A DNA stretch of 64,000 nucleotides from Oscillospiraceae bacterium (GCA_902363145.1 CABIZB010000001.1:682001-746000); one strand, 5' to 3'; counted from the stretch's first letter, positions 1 through 8,664 are shown. The notes: generated by a model from the sequence alone, not told the origin. Translations and numbers: made by a program.

Positions 1-68
1 GGCTCGTCATCGTCCGCAGGCTCGGAATAATAAAACGTTAGGTTTTCGGCAGAAATTATATCTTCCAT
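1..68 (-). CDS. ABC transporter ATP-binding protein, N-terminal fragment (cut by window edge)
   Basis: An ATG at 66-68 (minus strand) opens a frame of 22 codons that runs off the left edge. Its first residues, MEDIISAENLTFYYSE, match the usual first beta strand of ABC ATPases (xxxxLTxxYxx), most like cobalt/ECF-type ATPases (CbiO/EcfA). It lies 11 bases after the methyltransferase stop, so it is probably the last visible gene of the ruvC operon. No Walker motif lies inside the window, so the family call rests on a short stretch only. Confidence 0.5.
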   Translation of the reverse strand, partial: MEDIISAENLTFYYSEPADDDE

Positions 69-79
69 AAAATATCCTT

Positions 80-976
80 TCAAATATTTTCAGCTGTGAA
101 CATTGCGGTGGAGCCGCATGGCAGCGCATAGCTTCCCGTTTCCACAGGGAGACCTATCTCATCGGCGCTGACTTTGCCTTTGTATCTGCTGCCCACGGTT
201 TCACCGATAATGTAAGCCATTACCGAGGGAGAAAGCCCCGTAGTGTAGCTGTTGAGCAGGAAGAACAGCGGGTCATCGCTGAGAACGCCCACGCACAGAT
301 CCACCAGATCGTAAACGCAGTCCTCCAGCTTCCAGACCTCCTGATTGGGGCCTCTGCCATAGGAAGGAGGGTCCATTATAACAGCGTCATAGCGCCTGCC
401 ACGCTTTATTTCACGGACAACGAATTTTTCGCAGTCATCAACTATCCAGCGTATGGGACGGTCGGAAAGTCCTGATGAAGCGGCGTTGTCCCTTGCCCAC
501 TGCACCATTCCCTTTGATGCGTCCACATGGCAGACGGAAGCGCCGGCAGCAGCGCAGGCAAGAGTAGCTCCGCCTGTGTATGCAAAGAGGTTGAGCACAT
601 TAACTTCCCTGCCTGACGCTATCCTTTCGGATATCATCTTTGCCATAAAGTCCCAGTTGACAGCCTGCTCGGGAAAAAGTCCCGTATGCTTGAAGCCTGT
701 GGGGCGGATATTAAATGTGAGCTTCTGACCTGTGATAAGGTCATAGCCTATCTGCCATGACTCGGGCAGCCTGCGGGTGAACGACCACTGACCGCCGCCC
801 TTTTCGGAGCGGTGATAATGACCGTCAGCCTTATCCCAGACAGGTGTTTTCTTTGCGGTCTTCCATATGACCTGAGGGTCGGGGCGCACAAGCGAGACCT
901 TTCCCCAGTATTCCAGCTTTTCAGAGCAGGTACAGTCAACAAGGCGGTAATCATGCCATCTGTCGGCGCATCTCAA
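80..976 (-). CDS. class I SAM-dependent methyltransferase (COG1092/RlmI-like)
   Basis: A 298-residue protein with a Rossmann SAM-binding loop NLFAYTGGATLACAAAG at about residues 129-145, an acidic residue D152 placed to bind the ribose, and the motif DPPSYGRG at 202-209. The DPPSYG motif is typical of the RlmI/COG1092 group, which methylates rRNA bases, but the substrate here is not shown. The ATG at 976 is preceded in frame by a stop codon and, 13 bases upstream, by GGGAGG. The gene starts 18 bases after glmM, consistent with one transcript. A cytoplasmic RNA methyltransferase is the most likely role; small-molecule or protein substrates cannot be excluded. Confidence 0.8.
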   Translation of the reverse strand: MRCADRWHDYRLVDCTCSEKLEYWGKVSLVRPDPQVIWKTAKKTPVWDKADGHYHRSEKGGGQWSFTRRLPESWQIGYDLITGQKLTFNIRPTGFKHTGLFPEQAVNWDFMAKMISERIASGREVNVLNLFAYTGGATLACAAAGASVCHVDASKGMVQWARDNAASSGLSDRPIRWIVDDCEKFVVREIKRGRRYDAVIMDPPSYGRGPNQEVWKLEDCVYDLVDLCVGVLSDDPLFFLLNSYTTGLSPSVMAYIIGETVGSRYKGKVSADEIGLPVETGSYALPCGSTAMFTAENI

Positions 977-994
977 TTCAAATTCCTCCCATGG

Positions 995-2356
995 TCATAT
1001 TTCGGGGCAGCATCTTCGGATAACATCGGCTATCTCCACTGCCATTTCATTTATTGTTTCAAAGAGCTTTCCCTCTATCATAACTCTGATAAGCGGCTCT
1101 GTTCCGCTTTCACGGACAAGTATCCTGCCGCTGCCGTCCAGCTCTTTCTCTTTATTTTCTATCATTTCCTCTATTTCGGGAATGTTTTTCCATGCTTCCT
1201 TCCATCTGGTGGATATCTTCACGTTTATCATTACCTGAGGATATCTCTCCATAAGCTCCGCAAGCTCGGAAAGTTTTTTGCCGCTGCGCTTCATGACCGA
1301 AAGCAGCTGTATCGCCGTAAGCTGACCGTCGCCGGTGGAGGCAAAGTCACGGAAAATAATGTGGCCCGACTGCTCGCCGCCAAGGGAATATCCCCCTGCA
1401 AGCATCTGTTCCAGTATGTATCTGTCGCCCACTTTGGTGGTTATCATCTTTATGCCGTTTTCCTTGGCAAAGAAGCTGAAGCCAATGTTTGTCATAACAG
1501 TGACCACGGCAGCATTGTCAGGCAGTCTGCCACGCTCGCTCATATCCTTTGCAAAAATGGCAATGAGCTTGTCGCCGTCAACAACAGTACCGTTCTCATC
1601 AACAGCAAGGCACCTGTCCGCATCGCCGTCAAACGCAATGCCCAGATCACAGCTGTTTGCCTTTACAAAGTTTGAAAGCTGCTCCAGATGAGTAGAGCCG
1701 CAGCTGTCGTTGATGTTTGTGCCGTCAGGCTCGCAGCTCAGCAGATATACCTTTGCGCCAAGCCCTGTAAACAGCTTTTCGGCAGTTGCGGAGGCAGAGC
1801 CGTTTGCGCAATCGACTGCTATCCTCATTCCCTCAAAGCTCTTTTCGCCTGTGGCGAGAATATGGCGGATATAGCTTGTCACCGCTTCTCTGTCAACAGT
1901 GAGCCTGCCCACATTGCTGCCACTTCTGAGCGACTGGGTCAGCTTTTCGGGAGTATCGAGCACCAGTGCTTCTATTTCTTCCTCGATATCGTCGGAGAGC
2001 TTGAAGCCTGTGCCCGAGAAAAGCTTTATCCCGTTAAATTCCATGCTGTTGTGCGAAGCGGATATCATCACTCCCCCATCGGCACGCATGGCTTTTACAA
2101 GGAACGCCACTGCGGGAGTAGGAACAACTCCCAGACTTATAACGTCCGCTCCCACTGAGAGGATACCTGCCGTAAGCGCAGCTTCCATAATGTCGGAGGA
2201 AATGCGTGTGTCCTTTCCGATAAGTATCCTTGCCCTGTGGCCTGCCTTTTTGCAGAGCACCGATGCCGCCGCTCTGCCTATCTGCATGGCAGTCTCACAG
2301 GTAAGCTCGGTCACAGCAACACCTCTGGCACCGTCGGTGCCGAATAATCTGCCCAT
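995..2356 (-). CDS. glmM: phosphoglucosamine mutase GlmM
   Basis: Converts glucosamine-6-phosphate to glucosamine-1-phosphate, feeding UDP-GlcNAc and peptidoglycan synthesis. The 453-residue length fits the family. It opens with MGRLFGTDGARG. The phosphoserine loop is SASHN at residues 99-103 (catalytic Ser101), the metal-binding loop is DGDADR near residue 243, and the C-terminal phosphate-binding motif is RESGTEPLIRVM. It lies 20 bases downstream of ruvB and 18 upstream of the methyltransferase on the same strand. The link between ruvCAB and glmM appears to be co-transcription only. Confidence 0.97.
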   Translation of the reverse strand: MGRLFGTDGARGVAVTELTCETAMQIGRAAASVLCKKAGHRARILIGKDTRISSDIMEAALTAGILSVGADVISLGVVPTPAVAFLVKAMRADGGVMISASHNSMEFNGIKLFSGTGFKLSDDIEEEIEALVLDTPEKLTQSLRSGSNVGRLTVDREAVTSYIRHILATGEKSFEGMRIAVDCANGSASATAEKLFTGLGAKVYLLSCEPDGTNINDSCGSTHLEQLSNFVKANSCDLGIAFDGDADRCLAVDENGTVVDGDKLIAIFAKDMSERGRLPDNAAVVTVMTNIGFSFFAKENGIKMITTKVGDRYILEQMLAGGYSLGGEQSGHIIFRDFASTGDGQLTAIQLLSVMKRSGKKLSELAELMERYPQVMINVKISTRWKEAWKNIPEIEEMIENKEKELDGSGRILVRESGTEPLIRVMIEGKLFETINEMAVEIADVIRRCCPEI

Positions 2357-2376
2357 TAAAGTATGATCTCTCCTCT

Positions 2377-3432
2377 TTATTCAAACATAGAAATCTGACC
2401 GCTTTTTTCAGCGGGAATATTGTAGCCCATATGCCTGTATGCAAGGGATGTTGCGCATCTTCCCCGTGGTGTTCTTGAAATAAAGCCCAGCTGCATAAGA
2501 TATGGTTCGCAGACATCTTCCAGCGTAACTGCCTCTTCACCTATAGCCGAGGCAAGGGTCTCAAGTCCCGCAGGGCCTCCGCTGTATCCCTTTATGAGCA
2601 TATTTAGAAATCTCTTGTCAAGATTATCAAGTCCCAGTGAATCTATTTCCATACGGTCAAGGGCGATGGCAGCGATTTCGCCGTTTATCTTTCCGCCGCC
2701 GATTACTTCCGCAAAGTCACGGACACGCTTTAGCAGTCGGTTTGCGATACGTGGCGTTCCTCTGGAGCGCTTTGCTATCTCAAGAGCGCCGTCCTTATCG
2801 CAGGCAATGCCGAGAATTACGGCAGAGCGCATTACGATATCGGTGAGCTGCTCATGGGAGTAAAGCTCCAGACGTTGGATTATACCAAATCTGTCTCTGA
2901 GAGGTGATGTGAGCTGACCTGCTCTTGTGGTAGCGCCCACAAGGGTGAACTTGTGCAGATCTACTCTAAGCGAACGTGCCGAGGGGCCTTTACCGATGAT
3001 GATATCAAGGGCAAAATCCTCCATTGCAGGGTAAAGCACTTCTTCAATGGAGCGGGAAAGGCGGTGTATCTCATCAATGAAAAGCACATCGCCCTCACCG
3101 AGATTTGTGAGCAGTGCCGCCAGATCGCCCGGCTTTTCAATGGCAGGACCTGAGGTTATGCGGATATTTACGCCCATTTCGTGGGCGATTATGGCAGAAA
3201 GTGTGGTTTTTCCAAGACCCGGAGGGCCGTAGAGAAGCACATGGTCAAGAGGCTCGTTTCTCTGCTTTGCAGCTTTGATATATACCGCAAGATTTTCCTT
3301 TACCTTTTCCTGACCTATATATTCGTTAAGAGTTTTGGGCCTCAGAGAATAATCAACGTCGTCCTCGTCGGAAGGCATCGCCTCTGGAGAGACCATTCGC
3401 TCTTCAAAATCAATATCGCTTTGTTCCAGCAA
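2377..3432 (-). CDS. ruvB: Holliday junction branch migration helicase RuvB
   Basis: Hexameric AAA+ motor that drives branch migration with RuvA. The protein has 351 residues, with Walker A GPPGLGKT at about 69-76, Walker [10 protein letters not shown] near 117-125, sensor region GATTRAG and a C-terminal winged helix ending in PRGRCAT. The start is taken as TTG at 3432: the frame upstream has a stop two codons before, and AAAGGAA lies about 10 bases ahead. The order ruvC-ruvA-ruvB is the classic one. Confidence 0.97.
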   Translation of the reverse strand: MLEQSDIDFEERMVSPEAMPSDEDDVDYSLRPKTLNEYIGQEKVKENLAVYIKAAKQRNEPLDHVLLYGPPGLGKTTLSAIIAHEMGVNIRITSGPAIEKPGDLAALLTNLGEGDVLFIDEIHRLSRSIEEVLYPAMEDFALDIIIGKGPSARSLRVDLHKFTLVGATTRAGQLTSPLRDRFGIIQRLELYSHEQLTDIVMRSAVILGIACDKDGALEIAKRSRGTPRIANRLLKRVRDFAEVIGGGKINGEIAAIALDRMEIDSLGLDNLDKRFLNMLIKGYSGGPAGLETLASAIGEEAVTLEDVCEPYLMQLGFISRTPRGRCATSLAYRHMGYNIPAEKSGQISMFE

Positions 3433-3463
3433 GTTTCAATCATTCCTTTCGGCTTACCTATTA

Positions 3464-4072
3464 TCAGAATTTTGCAAGGCTCTTCAGTGCCTGACGGATC
3501 AACTCCTCCGCAGAGAGAGCGGGATCAAGCTTTGAAACGGCGCTTTCCGCCTCTGCCTGAGAGTAGCCCAGTACCAGCAGAGCGTCCAGAGCCTCCCCTG
3601 CTGCTCCGCCCGAGATTAGCACTCTGTTCACGGCTGCGGGAGCGGAGCTTTCCGCAAAGCTCATCTGTTCCTTGGATATCTTGTCTTTAAGCTCCAGAAC
3701 TATTCTCTGAGCCATTTTGGGGCCAACGCCCTTAGTCTTTGTAAGAAGCTTGTGATTGCCAGTCGCTACAGCAAGAGCAAAGTTATTTGGGTCAATATCC
3801 GAAAGGATACTGAGCGATACCTTGGGGCCAACGCCCGAAACTCCCAGCAGCAGCTTGAAACAGCCCAGCTCCTGCCTGTCATGAAAGCCGAAAAGCTCAA
3901 TGTCGTCCTCACGGACATGGAGATAGGTATAAAGGGTTTCCTCGCTGCCTATATCTCCCATGCGTGCAAGGGTGTTATAGGTGGTTCGGCAGCCGTAGCC
4001 AACACCGCCGCATTCTATTACCGCAAGACCTGCTTCCTTGTGAACGAGAGTTCCTCTTACGCTGTATATCAT
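3464..4072 (-). CDS. ruvA: Holliday junction DNA-binding subunit RuvA
   Basis: Tetrameric protein that binds four-way junctions and loads RuvB. The 202 residues show the OB-fold start MIYSVRGTLV, two helix-hairpin-helix segments (LLGVSGVGPKVSLSILS and TKGVGPKMAQRIVLELKDK) and a C-terminal UBA-like RuvB-contact domain with LGYSQAEAE. The start has AAGGATTGATAAT before ATG. It lies 19 bases after ruvC and 31 before ruvB. Confidence 0.96.
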   Translation of the reverse strand: MIYSVRGTLVHKEAGLAVIECGGVGYGCRTTYNTLARMGDIGSEETLYTYLHVREDDIELFGFHDRQELGCFKLLLGVSGVGPKVSLSILSDIDPNNFALAVATGNHKLLTKTKGVGPKMAQRIVLELKDKISKEQMSFAESSAPAAVNRVLISGGAAGEALDALLVLGYSQAEAESAVSKLDPALSAEELIRQALKSLAKF

Positions 4073-4091
4073 ATTATCAATCCTTATTGTA

Positions 4092-4577
4092 TCAGTTGAA
4101 TTTTATAGCCGATGAGCAGTGACCGTGGCATATTGCCAGAGCCAATGCGTCGGCAGTATCATCGGGCTTAGGTACGGAAGCCAGCCCGAGGATCGAGCGT
4201 GTCATCTCCATGACCTGCTTCTTTTCCGCTCTGCCGTAGCCTACAACAGACTGCTTTACCTGCAGCGGCGTGTACTCAAACACTGGCACGCCCATTTCGG
4301 CAGCAGCGAGTATGATAACGCCTCTTGCCTGAGCAACATCAATGCCCGTTTTCTGGTTCGTGTTGAAGAAAAGTTTTTCGATACTCATGGCATCGGGCTT
4401 GAAGGTGTCAAGCACTGTTTCCATATCGTGATAGATATCCATGAGCCTCAGTGTGAAATCCGTGCCTGCTTCCGTAGTGATAGCGCCATAGCCCAACGGT
4501 CTGAACTTGTAGCCGTCATAATTCAGTATCCCATAGCCCACGATAGCATAGCCGGGGTCTATTCCCAGTATTTTCAA
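4092..4577 (-). CDS. ruvC: crossover junction endodeoxyribonuclease RuvC
   Basis: Resolves Holliday junctions produced by homologous recombination. The RNase H-fold catalytic acids are visible: D in ILGIDPG at the N terminus, E in SIEKLFF, and acids in the C-terminal DDTADALALA segment. I chose the TTG at 4577 (161 residues) because GAAGGAAG lies 7 bases upstream and the family starts directly with xxILGIDPG; a GTG 27 bases further up is possible but would include the ribosome site in the coding region. First gene of the operon, downstream of a consensus promoter at 4613-4641. Confidence 0.94.
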   Translation of the reverse strand: MKILGIDPGYAIVGYGILNYDGYKFRPLGYGAITTEAGTDFTLRLMDIYHDMETVLDTFKPDAMSIEKLFFNTNQKTGIDVAQARGVIILAAAEMGVPVFEYTPLQVKQSVVGYGRAEKKQVMEMTRSILGLASVPKPDDTADALALAICHGHCSSAIKFN

Positions 4578-4612
4578 CAGTACACTTCCTTCACAGCAAA
4601 TCACTTCTTTTA

Positions 4613-4641
4613 ATTATAACATAAACCGTTATATGTTGCAA
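4613..4641 (-). promoter_or_regulatory. sigma-A type promoter of the ruvC operon
   Basis: On the minus strand TTGCAA (4636-4641), a 17-base spacer and TATAAT (4613-4618) lie 36 bases before the ruvC start. Spacing and -10 are consensus. No LexA/SOS box was recognised in it. Confidence 0.75.
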
Positions 4642-4733
4642 GTTTTTTTGAAAATATTTTTCCGCAGTTCATTGTGATAAATACCTATTGTATCCGATGA
4701 AATTTGTTTAATCTGACTATCTGCAAGATAACG

Positions 4734-4767
4734 AAAAATGCTGACCGCCACGGCAAGGTAAGCGGTC
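4734..4767 (-). terminator. possible terminator after the 64-residue protein gene
   Basis: On the minus strand GACCGC and GCGGTC form a short stem around a 13-base loop, followed by AGCATTTTT. The stem is only 6 base pairs, so the call is weak. It lies between the small gene at 4800-4994 and the ruvC promoter. Confidence 0.4.
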
Positions 4768-4799
4768 TGCGATAAGAATATAAGCTATAAGCTATGATA

Positions 4800-4994
4800 T
4801 CAGCTTCGGGGGTTATCAGCATCAACAGGTACCCACAGCCCTGAGCTGTTTTTTACCATGCCCGATCTGCGGCGGTCTATCTCTTCCATAAGCTTTTCGT
4901 TCATTTTCTTTTCAGCACTGTCCAGCATATCCGATACGGCAGTAAGCTCCTCATCGGAAAGAATATCTGCATTTATGTGCTTTATTCTCGGCAT
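4800..4994 (-). CDS. small hypothetical protein, 64 residues
   Basis: I do not recognise a family. The frame is preceded by GGGGAGG seven bases before the ATG, which supports it as a real gene. The protein is charged and helical (LSDEELTAVSDMLDSAEKKM), without membrane segments or cysteine motifs. It ends in GLWVPVDADNPRS. It is flanked by a possible weak terminator downstream and by sigK upstream on the same strand; the 90-base gap to sigK shows no clear promoter. Confidence 0.7.
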   Translation of the reverse strand: MPRIKHINADILSDEELTAVSDMLDSAEKKMNEKLMEEIDRRRSGMVKNSSGLWVPVDADNPRS

Positions 4995-5084
4995 AATTTT
5001 TCCTCCCCATTATGGTATAAGTTAATATAAACTATACCACATTTTTAGGCTTATTTCAATCGGTATCGAAAAAATTTTCGTAAG

Positions 5085-5771
5085 CTACTTTTCGTACTCA
5101 TTTTTCAGCTTTTCAAGAGCTTTTTTTTCGATTCTCGAAACATATGAGCGGGATATATCCAGCTTTTCCGCCACTTCCCGCTGAGTAAGGGGCTTTTTGC
5201 CGTAAAGGCCATATCTGTAAAGGATTATCTCCCGCTCCCTGTCGTCAAGGCTGTTTTCCACAAAGCCGTACAGCTGGCGGGATTTTATCATGGTGTCTAT
5301 CCTGTCAACCATGTTGTCGTCCTCGGCGATAATGTCCATCAGGCTCATGCTGTTGCCGTCCTTGTCAACGTCAACAGGCTCATCAAGGTAAACGTCACGT
5401 GCACTTTTCTTGGCACTTCTGAAGTACATCAGTATCTCATTGTCGATGCACTTAGCTGCATATGTGGCAAACCTGGTGGATTTGGAATTGTTGAAGGTGG
5501 ATACCGCTTTTATAAGTCCTACAGTGCCGATGGAGATAAGCTCTTCCGTATCTGCGTTGGACGTGTAATATTTCTTCACCACATGAGCCACAAGCCTGAG
5601 ATTATGCACGATAAGCTCAGAGCGGGCGGAAGTGTCCCCCTCTGCCATGCGGCGGAACGCCTCCGCCTCATGCTGTGCAGACAACGGCTTTGGAAATACC
5701 GTGCCGCTTTCCATATGCAGTGCAAAGTACAGCATATTTTCCATAAGCCATGATATCAGTCCGCCGAACAT
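5085..5771 (-). CDS. sigK: RNA polymerase sporulation sigma factor SigK
   Basis: Late mother-cell sigma factor of endospore formation. The 228 residues include a hydrophobic N-terminal pro-sequence (LISWLMENMLYFALHMESG), region 2 (LIVHNLRLVAHVVKKY, then EELISIGTVGLIKAVSTF and TRFATYAAKCIDNEILMYFR) and region 4 with the helix-turn-helix LTQREVAEKLDISRSYVSRI. The gene is uninterrupted, unlike the sigK of species where a skin element splits it. Its AGGTGA ribosome site lies inside the 3' arm of a long hairpin (5772-5818). The pro-sequence implies activation by proteolysis, as known for SigK in Bacillus. Confidence 0.95.
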   Translation of the reverse strand: MFGGLISWLMENMLYFALHMESGTVFPKPLSAQHEAEAFRRMAEGDTSARSELIVHNLRLVAHVVKKYYTSNADTEELISIGTVGLIKAVSTFNNSKSTRFATYAAKCIDNEILMYFRSAKKSARDVYLDEPVDVDKDGNSMSLMDIIAEDDNMVDRIDTMIKSRQLYGFVENSLDDREREIILYRYGLYGKKPLTQREVAEKLDISRSYVSRIEKKALEKLKNEYEK

Positions 5772-5818
5772 AAAAAATCACCTCGGATATATTATTTAAA
5801 ATAATATATTCAAGGTGA
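5772..5818 (-). terminator. hairpin: terminator of the DUF368 gene overlapping the sigK ribosome site
   Basis: On the minus strand the RNA can fold TCACCTTGAATATATTATTT against the near-complementary AAATAATATATCCGAGGTGA, giving about 20 pairs with one or two mismatches, and is followed by six T residues that end at the sigK ATG. It begins 18 bases after the DUF368 stop, so it reads as an intrinsic terminator. The 3' arm holds GAGGTGA, the sigK Shine-Dalgarno sequence, so folded read-through RNA would also hide the sigK start. Confidence 0.65.
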
Positions 5819-5836
5819 GATTTGTCCTATTCTGTT

Positions 5837-6769
5837 TTATTCGGCGGTATTGCTGCCGTTCTCTTCGGTAGCGGCGGAAGCAGCTGCCTTTTTCTCGGAA
5901 AAGCGCTTCATAGCCTGCATTCCGAAAATAATAACTCCGCCGATAAGGAACGGTATGATGCGGAATGTACCGAAGGTCATGGGAGGCTGAGGGTCATCAA
6001 GAGTTGCGGGACCCATAATAACTGCGTATATGGAACCTATCATCAGACCGATTATAAGGTAAACCGTTGCTCCCCTGTGCTTTTCAAGGGCACGCTGGAT
6101 TATCTTGATTATTGAGATAACGCCTGTGATGATTCCCAGACCGAAAACTATAAGAAGAGGAAGTGCATGGAAATCCAGATGGAGCAGGTCTTTTATTCCT
6201 GTGATTATGGGAACATACAGACCGAAAATGAGCATCAGCGTGGAGCCTGAAATTCCCGGGAGGATCATTGCGCATATTGCGATAGCGCCTGCAATAAATA
6301 TGTAGAGGTACATCAGCAGGCCGGGGTTATCGAGGTTAAGACTGTTGTCGGTGCCGCCTACGGGGTTAAGGTGGGTTATAGCCGCAACTATTACTATGCC
6401 TATAAGCAGGAAGAATGACATACAAGCCCTGTCCTTCAGGCATTGCTTTTCTTCCATTATTACAAGAGGTATGGCAAAGATTATGAAGCCGATGAACAGA
6501 GATGATACGGTGTAAATATGGCTCTCAAACAGGCTTGACAGCATAACCACCGCCATAAGGAAGCCGATTATCCAGCCTATTCCCAGATTTATCAGATAGA
6601 AAAAGGCTTTCTTGCGTTCCTCCCATGAGCCTGTTATCAGGTTGCCGAGAGCATTTATGAAATTGTCGTAAAATCCCATAAGAAATGCCACCGTGCCGCC
6701 CGAAACTCCGGGAACGCTGTCGGCAAGGGACATACAAAAGCCGTGTATGGCTGTGATGAGCTTGTTCAT
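5837..6769 (-). CDS. popT: DUF368 membrane protein, polyprenyl-phosphate transporter (PopT family)
   Basis: DUF368 proteins have been shown in other bacteria to be undecaprenyl-phosphate transporters that return the lipid carrier across the membrane for cell-wall synthesis. This 310-residue protein has about nine hydrophobic segments and the two inverted family signatures DSVPGVSGGTVAFLMGFYDN near residue 18 and MILPGISGSTLMLIFGLYVP near residue 168. The C terminus is short, charged and alanine-rich. It has its own promoter at 6835-6863 and a strong hairpin after its stop. The family call is firm; transport by this protein is inferred. Confidence 0.88.
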   Translation of the reverse strand: MNKLITAIHGFCMSLADSVPGVSGGTVAFLMGFYDNFINALGNLITGSWEERKKAFFYLINLGIGWIIGFLMAVVMLSSLFESHIYTVSSLFIGFIIFAIPLVIMEEKQCLKDRACMSFFLLIGIVIVAAITHLNPVGGTDNSLNLDNPGLLMYLYIFIAGAIAICAMILPGISGSTLMLIFGLYVPIITGIKDLLHLDFHALPLLIVFGLGIITGVISIIKIIQRALEKHRGATVYLIIGLMIGSIYAVIMGPATLDDPQPPMTFGTFRIIPFLIGGVIIFGMQAMKRFSEKKAAASAATEENGSNTAE

Positions 6770-6834
6770 TGTTGTGACCTATCCTTTCCACTTGCGTTTT
6801 ATGTATATATTTTGTTGTCCGAATGACAGGTTTC

Positions 6835-6863
6835 AGTATAACACACTTTACATTTCTTTGCAA
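6835..6863 (-). promoter_or_regulatory. promoter of the DUF368 gene
   Basis: On the minus strand TTGCAA (6858-6863), a 17-base spacer and TATACT (6835-6840), 65 bases before the start codon. Confidence 0.65.
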
Positions 6864-6904
6864 TAGAATGCTCTGAAATTATATGAGATTTTTACGAAAA
6901 TTTC

Positions 6905-6933
6905 TTGAAATTTTCGGGTAAGTATGTTATAAT
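6905..6933 (+). promoter_or_regulatory. promoter of the small membrane protein and EAL gene
   Basis: TTGAAA (6905-6910), a 17-base spacer and TATAAT (6928-6933), followed by a leader of about 65 bases to the ATG at 7002. It diverges from the DUF368 promoter. Confidence 0.72.
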
Positions 6934-7001
6934 GAACTTAATCGAAAATATGCGCCCGTTCAGAGCGCCTTTGTCGGATAAAAATGAAGGAAGGTCATAT
7001 T

Positions 7002-7382
7002 ATGGGCAGTTACATAAAAACCTACATGAGATCGGTAGATAAAGCCCTCGAGGACGAAAGCACCGACTTTGCGGCACTGAAAAGAGAACATCTTGTACAG
7101 ATAGAGTTTATCCAGCACGAGCGCCTTATCCACCTTATGGTGACGATAATGTGCTGTATCCTGTTGTTTATAGGGATGTGCGTATTTTTCCTTTCGCAGC
7201 TCACTGCGTTTATGGTCGTAAATGCACTGCTTCTTATACTTGATTTCAGTTACCTTATATATTACTTTTTCATTGAAAACAGCACCCAGCAGCTTTACAG
7301 GCAGTACAACAAGATCTGCGCAAAGCTTGAGCCTGATAACAAGACAGTTACCGAGCTTCTGACCGATAAGAAAATGACCTGA
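7002..7382 (+). CDS. small membrane protein, 126 residues
   Basis: No family recognised. I chose the ATG at 7002 because GGAAGG lies seven bases upstream; an in-frame ATG at 6984 lacks such a site. The N-terminal 40 residues are charged and soluble (MGSYIKTYMRSVDKALEDES), then two hydrophobic helices follow, LIHLMVTIMCCILLFIGMCV and FMVVNALLLILDFSYLIYYF, and a charged tail ends in TDKKMT. It lies 26 bases before the EAL gene and shares its promoter, so it may act with that protein at the membrane; that link is inference. Confidence 0.75.
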   Translation: MGSYIKTYMRSVDKALEDESTDFAALKREHLVQIEFIQHERLIHLMVTIMCCILLFIGMCVFFLSQLTAFMVVNALLLILDFSYLIYYFFIENSTQQLYRQYNKICAKLEPDNKTVTELLTDKKMT

Positions 7383-7408
7383 ACTTAATTTAGATTGGAG
7401 GATCTGCC

Positions 7409-8614
7409 GTGAAAGTCACACCGGAGATCGTTCGTGAGATTATAGATAAAAAAGATATAATAGTGGAGTTCCAGCCGATATATTCCCTTAACACAAGAAA
7501 GTTTATCGGCCTTGAAGCTCTTTCAAGAGGTGTTTACAACGGCGAGATAGTTTCGCCGTTTTTCCTGTTCGATTATGCCAAAAAGGACGGCACCGCATTA
7601 AAGCTTGACAGAATATGCCGTGAAAAGGCGATGAAGGCTTTTTCAGCCGAGACATCAGCTCCGTCGCTGTTCATCAATTTCGAGACATCTGTTCTCAACG
7701 GCATAACTTCAGGCACGGGCGAGATAATGAAAACGGCTGCGGAAAACAACATTTCTCCCCAGAATATCGTTATCGAGCTTAACGAATCACAGGTAAAGGA
7801 CTCCTACAACCTGATGATGTTCGTGGATTTTTACCGTTCAAAAGGCTTTCTTATTGCACTTGACAATGTGAGTGCAGGGCTTGACACCCTTAACCGCATA
7901 ATGCTCATAAATCCCGATATCATCAAGATAGACAGGGCGATTGTCTCCCAGATAGATTCAAGCAAATATAATCAGGAGGTTTTCCGCTCCATCATCAACA
8001 CCGCAAAGCAGATAGGCGCAATGACCGTTGCCGAGGGTGTTGAGACTGTAGATGAGGTCATCACCTGCATGATAATGGGCGTGGATTATTTTCAGGGCTT
8101 TTATTTCCAGAAGCCTGAGCAGTTCAACTATCTTTTCACCAACGAAGCAAGAATGAAAATAGAGGACGCTGCCCAGAAGCTTAACATCTCTACCAAGAAA
8201 AACCCCACCATTGTCAATATGAAGATCGAGAGCTACAAGCGCATCATTTACAATCTTGTGAACCGTCTTTCCTGTATGACAACGGACGATTATAACGCAG
8301 AGCTCAGAAATTACGTCAACGAGCATACCGAAATAGAATGTGCGTTCCTTATCAATAAAAAGGGCTTCCAGATAACCGACACAGTAATGTCCCCCGGAGT
8401 TGAGATACTGGAGGGTTATCACCCTGCAATAGTCGGCGTGAACCATGATATAAAGAATTATTTCTACGCTATAAAAGAGCAGATCGAAGACCCGTTTATT
8501 TCGGGCTGGTACATATCCAATGCAACAGGTAAGAGCTGTAAGACCATTTCCTCGAAATTCTACGATAAAAACGGTGAAATGATAGTTGCCTGCGTGGACT
8601 TGAAAAAGCAATAA
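7409..8614 (+). CDS. EAL-domain protein with degenerate catalytic loop and YkuI-like sensor domain
   Basis: Residues 15-245 are an EAL domain (cyclic-di-GMP phosphodiesterase fold). EAL is present at 36-38, N90 and E124 are kept, but the family ExTE reads ELNE, and the canonical DDFG loop reads DNVSAG at 152-157, so the second metal-binding aspartate is Asn153. AEGVET at 208-213 and KID at 173-175 are kept. The C-terminal half (about 265-401) looks like the PAS/Cache-like domain that follows EAL in Bacillus YkuI. It starts at GTG 7409 after GGAGGATCTGCC. Known EAL proteins with this change often bind but do not cleave cyclic-di-GMP, so a receptor role is plausible. Confidence 0.85.
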   Translation: MKVTPEIVREIIDKKDIIVEFQPIYSLNTRKFIGLEALSRGVYNGEIVSPFFLFDYAKKDGTALKLDRICREKAMKAFSAETSAPSLFINFETSVLNGITSGTGEIMKTAAENNISPQNIVIELNESQVKDSYNLMMFVDFYRSKGFLIALDNVSAGLDTLNRIMLINPDIIKIDRAIVSQIDSSKYNQEVFRSIINTAKQIGAMTVAEGVETVDEVITCMIMGVDYFQGFYFQKPEQFNYLFTNEARMKIEDAAQKLNISTKKNPTIVNMKIESYKRIIYNLVNRLSCMTTDDYNAELRNYVNEHTEIECAFLINKKGFQITDTVMSPGVEILEGYHPAIVGVNHDIKNYFYAIKEQIEDPFISGWYISNATGKSCKTISSKFYDKNGEMIVACVDLKKQ

Positions 8615-8620
8615 AAATAA

Positions 8621-8658
8621 GAGCTTTCCGAAACAAAAACGGAAAGCTCTTTTCTTTT
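8621..8658 (+). terminator. terminator after the EAL gene
   Basis: GAGCTTTCCG and CGGAAAGCTC pair around a nine-base A-rich loop and are followed by TTTTCTTTT. It also lies just beyond the 3' end of the convergent pentapeptide gene and could serve both. Confidence 0.85.
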
Positions 8659-8664
8659 GCTGTG

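Noticed and set aside
5085..5771. Possible skin-type interruption of sigK
   Set aside because: The sigK frame is complete from pro-sequence to region 4, with no recombinase beside it. The interrupted gene in this window is spoIIID.
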